NCBI GenBank assembly: GCA_000285855.2
Contig: HE978651.1
Coordinates: 258,708 to 322,707, forward strand
Length of the DNA: 64,000 nt
Source of the DNA: Ruminococcus sp. JC304
GTDB lineage: Bacteria > Bacillota > Clostridia > Lachnospirales > Lachnospiraceae
Reading direction: 5' to 3'
Below, piece by piece: positions 17,505-26,184 of this stretch. Positions within the stretch are counted from its first letter, which is position 1. The number at the start of each line of letters is the position of its first letter. Under the pieces are notes generated by a model. It ran no database searches, had not been told where the DNA came from, and saw nothing but the letters and a program-made list of their open reading frames with translations. Both the position numbers and the translations under genes were made by a program.

Positions 17505-18866
17505 GTGAAAGCAGAATATAAAAGAGATATGAATCATAACTATCTGATTCTATATGGCGAGAAAGATATTAATACGGATTCTTATCAGGTTCGTATGCTG
17601 GTAGGAAATATTATACCTTCTCTTCTGAAATGCAGGATTCAGGGTGTGGATGGAAAATTTATGATGTATTTTGATATCACCTCAAAACAGGCGGTCAGCA
17701 CCTTATATGAAGAGAAAAAACTGGGAAATGAAGATCTTCGGATGATTTTTGGAGGATTTGTCAGAGTTATGGAGGAAGCAGCAGAATACCTTATCAATCC
17801 TGCACAGCTGGTTCTGAAGCCACAGTATATTTTTGCAGACTGTGAGAAAAAAGAGCTTTTTTTCTGTCTGATGCCGGGATACGACAAAGATATTAAGGAA
17901 CAGTTTCAGCTGTTGACGGAGTATATACTGCCGAAGATTGACCATGAAGACAGTGAGGCGGTGATCCTTGGGTATGGTGTTTACAGAAGAACTATGGAAA
18001 ACAGCTTTCATTTGGAGCACATTAAAGAAGAATTATATCGTAAACAGAATAATAAAGAAGAAATAAAGACAGAAACAGAAAAGGATTCCCGGGAAATATC
18101 TGTACAGGAAACCGGGGAAGAAAGCCTTATGCAGTCATCTGGAATGTCGGAAAATTTCTGGCGGGAAGAGAAGACAGAAAAAACAGACAGCCATAAATTA
18201 TTTGGAAAAAAAGTGGCAGTATTTGTTTTGATATTGCTGGCCTTGGCAGGTGTTACCATGGCGATTTCCGGAGGATATCTTCCTCATAAGGATATAAGCG
18301 TTCTTTTGGGTGTTGTACTGGCAGGAATGGGTGGGATTATGTTGGCTGTACTGATCATCCGAAAGGCAAAAGATGTTTATAAACAACCACAGAGGGAGAG
18401 CAGGGAAAAGCCGCAGTTATCGGAAAAGTTTGTCCGGCCGCCGGTAAACGAAATACTGCAGGAGGGTTCAGATGATTCCATAAAAACGATGATGGAGAAA
18501 AAAAGTCTACACAGGGAAAGGGAGGAGGATTTTGGCGAGACGGTGGTACTTTCTGCAGGAGTTGTTTCGGGACCGGCAAGTCTGGTGAGCAGAGAACCTG
18601 GGGAACTGGCTCCTATTTATCTGCAGGAGGAACTGACAGTGATAGGAAAACTGGAAAACGCCTGTGATGCAGTGATCGATCTGCCTACAGTAAGCCGGAT
18701 TCATGCCAAAATAAGGAAAAGAGAGGAAGAATATTATTTATCTGACATGAACTCCAGAAACGGGACGATTGTGAACGGAAGACTTCTGCTCCCTGAGGAA
18801 GAATATCGTCTGCAGGAAGAGGATGAGGTAGATTTTGCCCAGGCAAGATATATATTTTTGAAATAA
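17505..18866 (+). CDS. FHA-domain membrane protein at the end of the Tad operon (DUF6382-like)
   Basis: 453 residues from GTG 17505, chosen for its GGGGGAG site immediately after the tadE stop. The N-terminal 180 residues look like the domain I recall as DUF6382, then a charged linker, two membrane helices (about 225-280), and a C-terminal FHA domain (about 370-453) with the usual SRIHAKI and NSRNGT motifs. FHA domains bind phosphothreonine, so this may link pilus function to a Ser/Thr kinase. No kinase gene is visible in the window. Confidence 0.82.
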   Translation: MKAEYKRDMNHNYLILYGEKDINTDSYQVRMLVGNIIPSLLKCRIQGVDGKFMMYFDITSKQAVSTLYEEKKLGNEDLRMIFGGFVRVMEEAAEYLINPAQLVLKPQYIFADCEKKELFFCLMPGYDKDIKEQFQLLTEYILPKIDHEDSEAVILGYGVYRRTMENSFHLEHIKEELYRKQNNKEEIKTETEKDSREISVQETGEESLMQSSGMSENFWREEKTEKTDSHKLFGKKVAVFVLILLALAGVTMAISGGYLPHKDISVLLGVVLAGMGGIMLAVLIIRKAKDVYKQPQRESREKPQLSEKFVRPPVNEILQEGSDDSIKTMMEKKSLHREREEDFGETVVLSAGVVSGPASLVSREPGELAPIYLQEELTVIGKLENACDAVIDLPTVSRIHAKIRKREEEYYLSDMNSRNGTIVNGRLLLPEEEYRLQEEDEVDFAQARYIFLK

Positions 18867-18995
18867 GATTGAAAAATCAGGATTTTTTGATACAATTTAT
18901 ATGATGAGGGAAGGGATGTAAGGTATCTGCTCCCTGATCTGATATTTATGAATTGCTGTGACAGCAGGATAAAACAGGATGAAAAGAGGTCTGGT

Positions 18996-19604
18996 GTGGA
19001 AGAATTAAAAAAAGAACCGGTGACAGTATTTCTGATCCTTGTTAATGTACTGGTTTTTCTGGTTGTAGAATTTACCGGTGGAACAGAAAACACCGGACAT
19101 ATGCTTCAGTGTGGGGCTGCGTATACGCCTGCAGTGATCAATGGAGAGTTCTACAGATTGTTTACCAGTATGTTTCTTCATTTTGGTCCGAGGCATCTGG
19201 GGAATAATATGCTGGTATTATTTGTACTGGGTGGGCGTATGGAGCGTACAGCCGGTCGGATTAAATATCTGTTGATCTATCTTCTGGGTGGAATCGGAGG
19301 GAATATCCTTAGTATGTTTCTGGAAATGGGTACCGGAGAGTTTGGTGTTTCGGCAGGAGCTTCCGGCGCTGTTTTTGCAGTGATGGGAGCCATGGTCTAT
19401 GCGGTGATCCGGGGCAGAGGAAGGCTGGAGGATCTTTCCCTCAGGCAGATCCTTATTATGACTGGATTCTCTCTTTACTTTGGATTTGCCAGTGAGGGAG
19501 TGGATAATGCGGCTCATGTGGGTGGTATGATCTGTGGATTTCTCTTATGCATGCTTTTGTATCATCCGGGAAAAAGTCTTCGGAATAGTGAGGATTTATT
19601 TTAG
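18996..19604 (+). CDS. Rhomboid-family intramembrane serine protease
   Basis: 202 residues with about six membrane helices. The catalytic Ser lies in GASGA (GVSAGASGAVFAVMG) and the catalytic His in NAAHVGGMICG. HFGPRHLGNNM is the family's loop-1 region. I prefer GTG 18996, which has AAGAGG 6 bases upstream; ATG 18948 would add 16 polar residues and has no site. The 3' end overlaps the convergent histidine-kinase gene by 9 bases. Substrate unknown; neighbouring pilus or membrane proteins are possible. Confidence 0.87.
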   Translation: MEELKKEPVTVFLILVNVLVFLVVEFTGGTENTGHMLQCGAAYTPAVINGEFYRLFTSMFLHFGPRHLGNNMLVLFVLGGRMERTAGRIKYLLIYLLGGIGGNILSMFLEMGTGEFGVSAGASGAVFAVMGAMVYAVIRGRGRLEDLSLRQILIMTGFSLYFGFASEGVDNAAHVGGMICGFLLCMLLYHPGKSLRNSEDLF

Positions 19605-20276
19605 GAAAATCCTAAAGACAGAGCCCTGGCCTGGGGCGCTGTCTACGGTCAGACTTCCGTGATGTGCAGTGATGATTTCCTTTGTTACTGCCAGGCCGAG
19701 ACCAGTGCCGGATGGCTTGTAGGTGACAAAGGGTGTAAAGATTTTCTGTATCTGTTCCCTGGTCATCCCGCATCCGTTATCTGCCACAGAGATACAGATA
19801 CAATCATCAGCTTTTGTCAGGCGGACAGTAATTCTGCCCCTTGGTGCTGCTATGGCTTCGCAGGCATTCCGGAAGAGATTCAGCAGAGCCTGACGCATTT
19901 TTATACGATCAATCAGTACAGGGGAGGAGATGGGTTCCAGATGAGTTTCCAGAGTGATACCCAGATAATCCAGTGTATGTTTTTCACAGGCGATGATTGT
20001 ACTGAGGAATTCTGTGATATTTACCGGGGTAAGGGAGACCGTTCCTGAATGACTGAAATCTGACAGCTCATTTAATAGCTCTTTTATGTAATCCAGATTG
20101 TCCATGAGATCATCCCATTGTTCAAACCGGCATACTTCCGGATGGGAAGAGGCCATGAGCTGAAGTTCACTGCTTATGAGGGCTATGGGATTACGGATTT
20201 CATGTCCAAGCCTGGAAAGTGTGAACTGAAAATTCTGTTTTAATTTTGCTGACTCTTGTATAGTTTCTGTCTGCAT
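19596..20276 (-). CDS. Soluble histidine kinase, short, without sensor domain
   Basis: 226 residues. The H-box GHEIRNPIALI lies near residue 24. The ATP-binding part has the N-box (NLFRNACEAI), G1 (DNGCGMT), F-box (FTPFVTYK) and G2 (GTGLGLAV). There is no membrane segment and no PAS or GAF domain, and no response regulator is encoded nearby, so it is an orphan kinase. The style resembles sporulation kinases of the KinA group or nitrogen-type kinases, but that is only an impression. GAGGTG lies upstream of ATG 20276. Confidence 0.88.
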   Translation of the reverse strand: MQTETIQESAKLKQNFQFTLSRLGHEIRNPIALISSELQLMASSHPEVCRFEQWDDLMDNLDYIKELLNELSDFSHSGTVSLTPVNITEFLSTIIACEKHTLDYLGITLETHLEPISSPVLIDRIKMRQALLNLFRNACEAIAAPRGRITVRLTKADDCICISVADNGCGMTREQIQKIFTPFVTYKPSGTGLGLAVTKEIITAHHGSLTVDSAPGQGSVFRIFLK

Positions 20277-20389
20277 ATATGATCACCTCAGAAAAAAGTG
20301 TATCATTGCAGACCAAAGCTTCGCAATCTGTTTCGCAGTGGAAAATTCGTACAAAATCGACACAGAAAAATAGAAAGAAGGAATTAAAA

Positions 20390-20803
20390 ATGGATAATTG
20401 TATTTTCTGTAAAATCGCCGGTGGAGAAATTCCGGCAGCAACTCTTTATGAGGATGAGAATTTCAGAGTGATTCTGGATCTGGGCCCTGCAAGCAAGGGA
20501 CATGCACTGATCCTGCCAAAGGCTCATGCCGCAAATATTTATGAGATTTCAGACGAACTGGCAGCAAAAGCAATGATCCTGGCAAAAAAAATGGCACGTG
20601 TCATGACTGATGCATTACATTGTGATGGCTTTAATATTGTGCAGAATAATGGAGAATGTGCAGGACAGACAGTGTTCCATTTTCATATGCATCTGATTCC
20701 GAGATATAATGGAGATTCTGTAGGAATTACATGGACACCGGGAACTCTTACTGATGAGGTAAAAGAGGAAATTATGGAGAAGGTAAAGGCACAGTTTAAT
20801 TGA
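20390..20803 (+). CDS. HIT-family nucleotide hydrolase (HinT-like)
   Basis: 137 residues, the normal size. The histidine triad HFHMHLIPR lies near residue 97-105, and CIFCKIAGGEIP opens the protein with the Zn-site-like Cys pair. Such enzymes cleave nucleoside phosphoramidates or dinucleoside polyphosphates in the cytoplasm. ATG 20390 is supported by AAGGAA; the longer in-frame reading from 20279 adds low-complexity sequence. The sigma-factor gene follows one base after its stop. Confidence 0.92.
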   Translation: MDNCIFCKIAGGEIPAATLYEDENFRVILDLGPASKGHALILPKAHAANIYEISDELAAKAMILAKKMARVMTDALHCDGFNIVQNNGECAGQTVFHFHMHLIPRYNGDSVGITWTPGTLTDEVKEEIMEKVKAQFN

Positions 20804-20804
20804 T

Positions 20805-21320
20805 ATGGATGACGCGGAATTTTGGGAATTTTATGCCAGATACCGTGGTATTGCATTGCGTGCGGCGAAGACAATCTTGAAAAACGAAGCTGAGGCAGAG
20901 GATGTCTGTCAGGATATATTTGAAACCTTATACCACATGGAGCAAGATAAAGTTAACAGGCAAACCATGGGTGCGATGATCAGGGAAATGTCTGTAAACA
21001 GAGCTAAGGATTATTGTAAAAAAGCATACAGGCAGCATGAGTATGCCAGTTCTGAGCTGCTGGAAAATAACGAAGCGATATCAGGCTGTGATAATGTGGA
21101 AGAGAGCATAGAGGCTTTAAGTACAAAAGACGGTTTACATTTTATCTTCCGGAAGCTTCGAAAGAAAAATAAGCGAAATTATGAAATATATGTAAGGGTG
21201 AAAATCTATCATATTCCATCACGCATCGTCGCAGAGCAGTTTCACACTACTGAAAATAATGTGAATAATATTGTTCTGCGAACGAAGCGATGGCTGTTAA
21301 AAGAATATCAGAAGCTATAG
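20805..21320 (+). CDS. ECF-like RNA polymerase sigma factor
   Basis: 171 residues. Region 2 is visible at the N-terminus (ALRAAKTILKNEAEAEDVCQDIFETLY) and a region 4 helix-turn-helix at the C-terminus (YHIPSRIVAEQFHTTENNVNNIVLRTKRWL). There is no ribosome-binding site of its own; it begins one base after the HIT gene, so translation is probably coupled. No anti-sigma gene is directly adjacent. The small membrane protein at 22529-22930 is a weak candidate. Confidence 0.8.
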   Translation: MDDAEFWEFYARYRGIALRAAKTILKNEAEAEDVCQDIFETLYHMEQDKVNRQTMGAMIREMSVNRAKDYCKKAYRQHEYASSELLENNEAISGCDNVEESIEALSTKDGLHFIFRKLRKKNKRNYEIYVRVKIYHIPSRIVAEQFHTTENNVNNIVLRTKRWLLKEYQKL

Positions 21321-21340
21321 TATTGCTGTGAACTGCAGTC

Positions 21341-22402
21341 TTATGATAATTCCTGGATCAGGTTAGTGATTTTTTCAATAGAATCAATGGTGTTGCTGCC
21401 GGACATTGCATCAATATAAGACTGGCGGTTATGGTAAAGTTCTCTGATTGCGTTGAGAAGAGATTTTTCTGTAATTTCTTCTTCTTCCAGAACCATGCTG
21501 AAGCCCTGACGCTGGAAAGAACGGGCATTGAGGATCTGGTCTCCGCGGCTTGCCTTTGCAGAGAGTGGAATCAGAAGGTTAGGTTTATTCAGGGCTTTGA
21601 TCTCACAGATGGCATTGGCTCCGGCACGGGAGATGACAACATCGGCCAGAGCAAACAGATCAGCCAGTTCCTGCCTGATATATTCATATTGTACATAACC
21701 TTCTGTATTGACAAGACTTTCGTCCAGTTTGCTCTTGCCACACAAATGGATTACCTGGAAGTCCTTTAAAAGTTCAGGAAGGATCAGACGGATATTCTGG
21801 TTAACGGATGCTGCACCCAGACTGCCGCCGATAACCATCAGAACTGGTTTATCGGAACTGAAACCGCAGAATTTTCGTCCGGCTTCTTTGTCACCGTTTA
21901 ACAGTTCTGCGCGGATAGGAGTACCTGTGAGGACTGCCTTGTCAGCAGGGAGACTTTGCACGGTTTCAGGGAAGTTACAGCATACTTTTGCGGCAGAAGG
22001 AATGCATATTTTATTTGCCAGTCCGGGTGTCATGTCTGATTCGTGGATAATGGCCGGAATATGGCATTTGCGGGCTGCAATTACAACCGGTACGGTTACA
22101 AATCCTCCCTTGGAAAAAACCACATCCGGTTTTAACTGTTTTAATAATTTTTTGACCTCACCAAATCCTTTTATAACGCGGAAGGGATCAGTAAAATTTT
22201 TAACATCAAAGTAACGTCTTAATTTGCCGGAAGAGATTCCGTAATAGGGAATGTGCATGTCTTCAATCAGCTTTTTCTCGATACCTTCATAGGAACCGAT
22301 ATAGGAAATTTCATATCCCAGTTCTTTCAGTCGTGGAATGAGTGCAATATTTGGAGTAACATGTCCGGCAGTGCCACCGCCGGTGAGTACGATATGTTTC
22401 AT
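21341..22402 (-). CDS. murG: MurG, lipid I to lipid II N-acetylglucosaminyltransferase
   Basis: 353 residues. MurG adds GlcNAc from UDP-GlcNAc to lipid I on the inner membrane face during peptidoglycan synthesis. The N-terminal [15 protein letters not shown] loop, the GGSLGA loop ([13 protein letters not shown]) and the C-terminal [10 protein letters not shown] motif are present. The start is ATG 22402, with AGGAGG 6 bases upstream; an upstream in-frame ATG is less likely. It stands alone, away from other mur genes except murC 20 kb later. Confidence 0.95.
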   Translation of the reverse strand: MKHIVLTGGGTAGHVTPNIALIPRLKELGYEISYIGSYEGIEKKLIEDMHIPYYGISSGKLRRYFDVKNFTDPFRVIKGFGEVKKLLKQLKPDVVFSKGGFVTVPVVIAARKCHIPAIIHESDMTPGLANKICIPSAAKVCCNFPETVQSLPADKAVLTGTPIRAELLNGDKEAGRKFCGFSSDKPVLMVIGGSLGAASVNQNIRLILPELLKDFQVIHLCGKSKLDESLVNTEGYVQYEYIRQELADLFALADVVISRAGANAICEIKALNKPNLLIPLSAKASRGDQILNARSFQRQGFSMVLEEEEITEKSLLNAIRELYHNRQSYIDAMSGSNTIDSIEKITNLIQELS

Positions 22403-22528
22403 AAAAAGCCTCCTGATAATTTCTGAATACAATAGTCAGCCTGAAGGCAGGCTGTATCTCTCTTACTAATATGAACCTATGGGGAGAAAATGTCAAGAAA
22501 AAGCACAGAAGGGATAAGGGAGTATAAA

Positions 22529-22930
22529 ATGAGAAAAAAAATAAGTGATGAAGAAGCAGACAAACTGTTGGAAGAGCAATATATCCGGGAAGCGAAAGAG
22601 ATGGAAGCAGGATTATTACGGTCTGCTGGTATAGACCCTGAGGAGGAATCAGAACCGGAAGCTGAGGAGAAAATCAAGGCCGGATATGATCACCTGATGG
22701 CAAGCCTGAAGAGAAAAGGTCAGTACAGAGAAAGATATTCTGAAGATGCGATCATAAATTTTGAAGATTGGAACAGGAAAATGGAAGCCCTGCGTTTGGA
22801 GACAGAAAAACGAAAAAGAACCCATTTGCTGGTAAAAAGAGGTGGGGTTCTGGCAGCAGGGTTTATGATGGCTTTTCTTACAGGAATGACTTTACTGGCA
22901 AATATAAAAAATTTTTTTACGATTGTGTGA
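22529..22930 (+). CDS. Small C-terminally anchored membrane protein, unknown function
   Basis: 133 residues from ATG 22529 (AAGGGAG upstream). The first 105 residues are highly charged and probably helical (many Glu, Lys, Arg). One membrane helix follows (GGVLAAGFMMAFLTGMTLLA) with a very short tail, so the bulk faces the cytoplasm. I do not recognise the family. It is divergent from murG and 1.2 kb from the sigma-factor gene. Confidence 0.65.
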   Translation: MRKKISDEEADKLLEEQYIREAKEMEAGLLRSAGIDPEEESEPEAEEKIKAGYDHLMASLKRKGQYRERYSEDAIINFEDWNRKMEALRLETEKRKRTHLLVKRGGVLAAGFMMAFLTGMTLLANIKNFFTIV

Positions 22931-22950
22931 TATTTAGGTGGTTTTATTCG

Positions 22951-23210
22951 TATAATATATGTAGTGGCATTTTACAGTGGTAAAATTCCGGCTTGTTTTT
23001 ATGAAAAACTTTGTTTTATGCGGAAACGTCACTTAGAGAAAACGTTCGCAGGCAGAATGAAATCAATGGCCGGATATCTGCAAAAATCTATTACCGTTCT
23101 GTCCCAAAGTGTCTGCTGCGTGAGAATTTATTAAAATACCAGCAATGTTTTATAAAAATCCGCGGCAGACATAGAAAATCGGGAACTGATATTTTCAGTT
23201 CCCATTTTTT
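22951..23210 (+). ncRNA. Candidate small structured RNA with its own terminator
   Basis: A TATAAT box (22951-22956; poor -35) is followed by about 240 bases without a convincing ORF, ending in a strong terminator. Visible structure: hairpin ATTTTAC-AGTG-GTAAAAT (22969-22986), and a long-range 10-bp stem pairing GTCTGCTGCG (23111-23120) with CGCGGCAGAC (23161-23170). The next gene has its own promoter after the terminator, so this would be an independent transcript or a terminator-controlled leader. I could not assign it to a known RNA family. Confidence 0.4.
23181..23210 (+). terminator. Intrinsic terminator upstream of the metallo-hydrolase gene
   Basis: GGGAACTGA (23181-23189) pairs with TCAGTTCCC (23195-23203), 5-base loop, followed by ATTTTTT. 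Confidence 0.85.
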
Positions 23211-23235
23211 ATGTTAGAAATATTCAGAAAAAAAC

Positions 23236-23264
23236 TGTTAATCATTTTTGTTGTAGTGTATAAT
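23236..23264 (+). promoter_or_regulatory. Probable promoter of the metallo-hydrolase gene
   Basis: TGTTAA (23236-23241), 17 bases, then a perfect TATAAT (23259-23264), about 40 bases before the start codon and just after the preceding terminator. The -35 match is only moderate. Confidence 0.5.
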
Positions 23265-23303
23265 ATATACAATAAGGAAGAGAAGTCCGAAAGGAGGTTT
23301 TTT

Positions 23304-24911
23304 ATGAAGATTACTTTTATTGGTGCAACCCATGAAGTAACAGGCTCCTGTTATTATCTGGAGGCTGCGGGGAGAAAATTTCTGGTAGATTATGGAATGG
23401 AGCAGGGTCCGAATTATTATGAAAATGTTCCTGTTCCCGTAGCACCAGGAGAACTGGATTTTGTTCTTCTTACTCATGCGCATATGGATCATTCGGGAAA
23501 TTTGCCGGTCCTTTATGCAAAAGGGTTTCAGGGACCTGTATATGCTACGGAAGCTACCAGCCATCTATGTGATATTATGCTTCGTGACAGTGCCCATATT
23601 CAGATGTTCGAGGCAGAATGGAGAAACCGAAAGGGAAAAAGACAGGGGAAACCGGAATATATACCTGCGTATACCATGGAAGATGCAATGGGAGTGATCC
23701 GGAATTTTGTAGGGCGTCCGTACAACGAGGCTTTCAGTCCGGCAGAGGGAATTTCTGTACGTTTTATTGATGCAGGACATTTACTGGGTTCTGCCAGCAT
23801 TGAGCTGACAGTGACAGAGAATGGAAAGGAAGAAAAAATAGTTTTTTCCGGAGATATCGGAAATATAAACCAGCCGTTGATTAAGGATCCGGAGTATCTG
23901 GATATGGCAGATTACGTAGTTATGGAGTCTACTTATGGAGACAGAAGCCACGGAGAGAAACCAGACTATGTAGGGCTTCTTGCGAAAGTGATCCAGGAAA
24001 CTTTTGACAGGGGTGGAAATCTGGTGATTCCCTCCTTTGCAGTGGGGCGAACACAGGAAATGCTGTATTTTATCCGCCAGATCAAAGAGGAAGGAAGGAT
24101 ACATGGGCACGATGGTTTTGAGGTATATGTGGACAGTCCCCTGGCAAATGAAGCCACAACTATTTTTTCAGAGCATAAGTATGATTGTTTTGATGAAGAG
24201 GCAATGGAGCTGATCAATAAAGGAATTAATCCTATCAGCTTTCCGGGATTGAAAATCTCTGTGACAAGTGATGATTCCAGAGCAATCAATTTTGATGATG
24301 AACCTAAGGTGATCATTTCAGCCAGTGGCATGTGTGATGCCGGCCGCATTAAGCATCATTTGAAACATAATCTGTGGAATGAAAAATGTACAGTGATGTT
24401 TGTTGGGTATCAGGCCATAGGAACACTGGGAAGAGCCCTGTTGGAAGGTGCACAGGATGTAAAGCTTTTTGGAGAGTCTATCCATGTGGCGGCACACATC
24501 TGCACTATGCCGGGAATCAGCGGACATGCGGATGTGAATGGACTGATGAAATGGGCGAAGGCATTTAAGAAAAAACCAAAGAAGGTATTTGTTACTCATG
24601 GAAATGACGAAGTGACAGAAATTTTTGCAAAACGTCTGCATGAAGAATTGGGTTATGATACGATGGCACCTTTTAGCGGAACCATCTATGACCTGACAGA
24701 GAATACCTGTGTTTATGAGGCTACAGGTGTGAAGATAGAAAAGGTTTCTGCTTCCCCGAAAGCATCCAAGGCTGCCCGTGCTTTTGAAAAGCTTCTTTCT
24801 CTTGGTTATCGTCTCCTGGCTGTTATTAAGAAAAACGAGGGAATTCCCAATAAGGACTTGGAACGTTTTTCCAGAGATATTCAGTCGTTGTGTGACAAAT
24901 GGGACAGATGA
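23304..24911 (+). CDS. Beta-CASP metallo-beta-lactamase-fold RNase-like hydrolase
   Basis: 535 residues. The Zn-binding HAHMDHSG motif lies near residue 57, followed by the beta-CASP region and the C-terminal RMMBL motif (SGHADVNGLMKW, HGNDE). This is the CPSF-like branch of the family, usually acting on RNA; cellular substrates in Firmicutes are poorly known. A C-terminal extension of about 70 residues (from KVSASPKASK) goes beyond the core. ATG 23304 has a perfect AAGGAGG site. Closed by a terminator. Confidence 0.9.
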   Translation: MKITFIGATHEVTGSCYYLEAAGRKFLVDYGMEQGPNYYENVPVPVAPGELDFVLLTHAHMDHSGNLPVLYAKGFQGPVYATEATSHLCDIMLRDSAHIQMFEAEWRNRKGKRQGKPEYIPAYTMEDAMGVIRNFVGRPYNEAFSPAEGISVRFIDAGHLLGSASIELTVTENGKEEKIVFSGDIGNINQPLIKDPEYLDMADYVVMESTYGDRSHGEKPDYVGLLAKVIQETFDRGGNLVIPSFAVGRTQEMLYFIRQIKEEGRIHGHDGFEVYVDSPLANEATTIFSEHKYDCFDEEAMELINKGINPISFPGLKISVTSDDSRAINFDDEPKVIISASGMCDAGRIKHHLKHNLWNEKCTVMFVGYQAIGTLGRALLEGAQDVKLFGESIHVAAHICTMPGISGHADVNGLMKWAKAFKKKPKKVFVTHGNDEVTEIFAKRLHEELGYDTMAPFSGTIYDLTENTCVYEATGVKIEKVSASPKASKAARAFEKLLSLGYRLLAVIKKNEGIPNKDLERFSRDIQSLCDKWDR

Positions 24912-24915
24912 AAAG

Positions 24916-24956
24916 CAGGCAGGAAAGAGAGAATTCTCCGACCTGCCTGTGTTTTA
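24916..24956 (+). terminator. Terminator between metallo-hydrolase and TSCPD genes
   Basis: CAGGCAGG (24916-24923) pairs with CCTGCCTG (24942-24949), with an internal GAGAATTCTC segment, then TGTTTTATTT. The gene on the other side is convergent, so it may serve both. Confidence 0.75.
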
Positions 24957-24965
24957 TTTCTTGAG

Positions 24966-25211
24966 TTACTGGTTTAAAGCCTGTTTTAATGCCTGGGAAA
25001 GCTGATCCGGGCAGGAAGTGTTTTTAAAACCGCATTGGATTCCTTCCAGACGGTTGATTACTTCGTTGGCATCCATGCCCTCTACTAAAGCGGCAATTCC
25101 TTTGGCATTACCGTTACATCCACCTTCGAACTGAACGTTGTGAACCTTATGATCTTCATCTACATCAAAATAAATTGCCTGTGAACAGACACCCTTAGTT
25201 TTGTATGTCAT
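24966..25211 (-). CDS. TSCPD-domain protein
   Basis: 81 residues, the whole length of this small family. It contains the name-giving TSCPDQL motif near its C-terminus plus CNGNAKGIAALVEG. The same domain occurs at the end of some B12-dependent ribonucleotide reductases; the stand-alone form has no settled function. GGAGGAAAAATC precedes ATG 25211; the longer in-frame reading is not supported. Confidence 0.9.
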   Translation of the reverse strand: MTYKTKGVCSQAIYFDVDEDHKVHNVQFEGGCNGNAKGIAALVEGMDANEVINRLEGIQCGFKNTSCPDQLSQALKQALNQ

Positions 25212-25434
25212 GATTTTTCCTCCTGTGAAAAATAGTGCTTTCTGTTGTCCTTTCTCTGCCTGGCAGAAAAAGTTATATTTATAACCTTGAATATTATAGC
25301 AGAATATAAAAAAAGTTTCCATATAAATTAAACTTTTGTTATAATAGGAAATGCAATGTGTAAACAAGTACTTTATATTTGTTTGTCCTGAACCGGACAG
25401 GCGTAAAAATAAAAAAAGAAGAGGTGTTTTGATT

Positions 25435-26133
25435 ATGAAATGTATCGGTATTATAGGCGCAATGGAGCAGGAAGTATCAAGAATCAAGGAAATGATGAAG
25501 GAAGTAAAAATTACAACAAAGGCATCTATGGATTTTTATGAAGGAATTCTGGAAGGAAAGAAAGTTGTAGTTGTACGCTCTGGAATTGGCAAAGTGAATG
25601 CAGGAATGTGTACACAGATTCTGGCAGATATTTATGGAGCAGAAGCTGTGATCAATACAGGAATTGCAGGAAGTCTGAATAATGATGTTAATATTGGAGA
25701 TATTGTACTTTCCACAGATGTGCTGCATCATGATATGGATGCAGTGGGCTTTGGCTATAAAAAAGGCCAGATTCCGCAGATGAAGGAATTTTCCTTCCCT
25801 GCAGATGAGAAACTGCGCAAGCTGGCAATGGAGGTGTGCAGGGAAGTAAATCCTGAGATCAATGTATTTGAAGGAAGAATATGCTCAGGAGACCAGTTTA
25901 TTTCTGATAAAGGAGTAAAGGATGCCATTGTCTCTGAATTTGGCGGATTTGCAGTGGAAATGGAGGGTGCAGCTATTGGACAGGCCGCTTATCTCAATGG
26001 AATTCCCTTCCTGGTAGTCCGCGCTATTTCTGACAAGGCAGATGGAAGCGCTCATATGGACTATGCAGAATTTGAAATGGCAGCCATTGAGCATAGCGTA
26101 AAGCTTACTGTCAGAATGATTCAGAAACTGTAA
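25435..26133 (+). CDS. mtnN: 5'-methylthioadenosine/S-adenosylhomocysteine nucleosidase
   Basis: 232 residues, the usual size. It hydrolyses MTA and SAH to adenine and the thio-sugar, clearing inhibitors of methyl transfer and feeding the activated methyl cycle. Family blocks: GIIGAMEQEV at the start, GIAGSLN..VNIGD, FAVEMEGAAI (Glu-Met-Glu substrate site) and RAISDKADGSA with the catalytic Asp. GAAGAGGTG precedes ATG 25435. A TATAAT at 25340-25345 is a likely -10. Confidence 0.95.
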   Translation: MKCIGIIGAMEQEVSRIKEMMKEVKITTKASMDFYEGILEGKKVVVVRSGIGKVNAGMCTQILADIYGAEAVINTGIAGSLNNDVNIGDIVLSTDVLHHDMDAVGFGYKKGQIPQMKEFSFPADEKLRKLAMEVCREVNPEINVFEGRICSGDQFISDKGVKDAIVSEFGGFAVEMEGAAIGQAAYLNGIPFLVVRAISDKADGSAHMDYAEFEMAAIEHSVKLTVRMIQKL

Positions 26134-26184
26134 CAGGCACTTTACGGTAAATATTACATATACTGAAATAGATTATCAGAAGAA

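Noticed and set aside
23011-23217. Plus-strand ORF of 68 codons
   Set aside because: No ribosome-binding site, and it reads through the strong terminator at 23181-23210; the region fits an RNA better.
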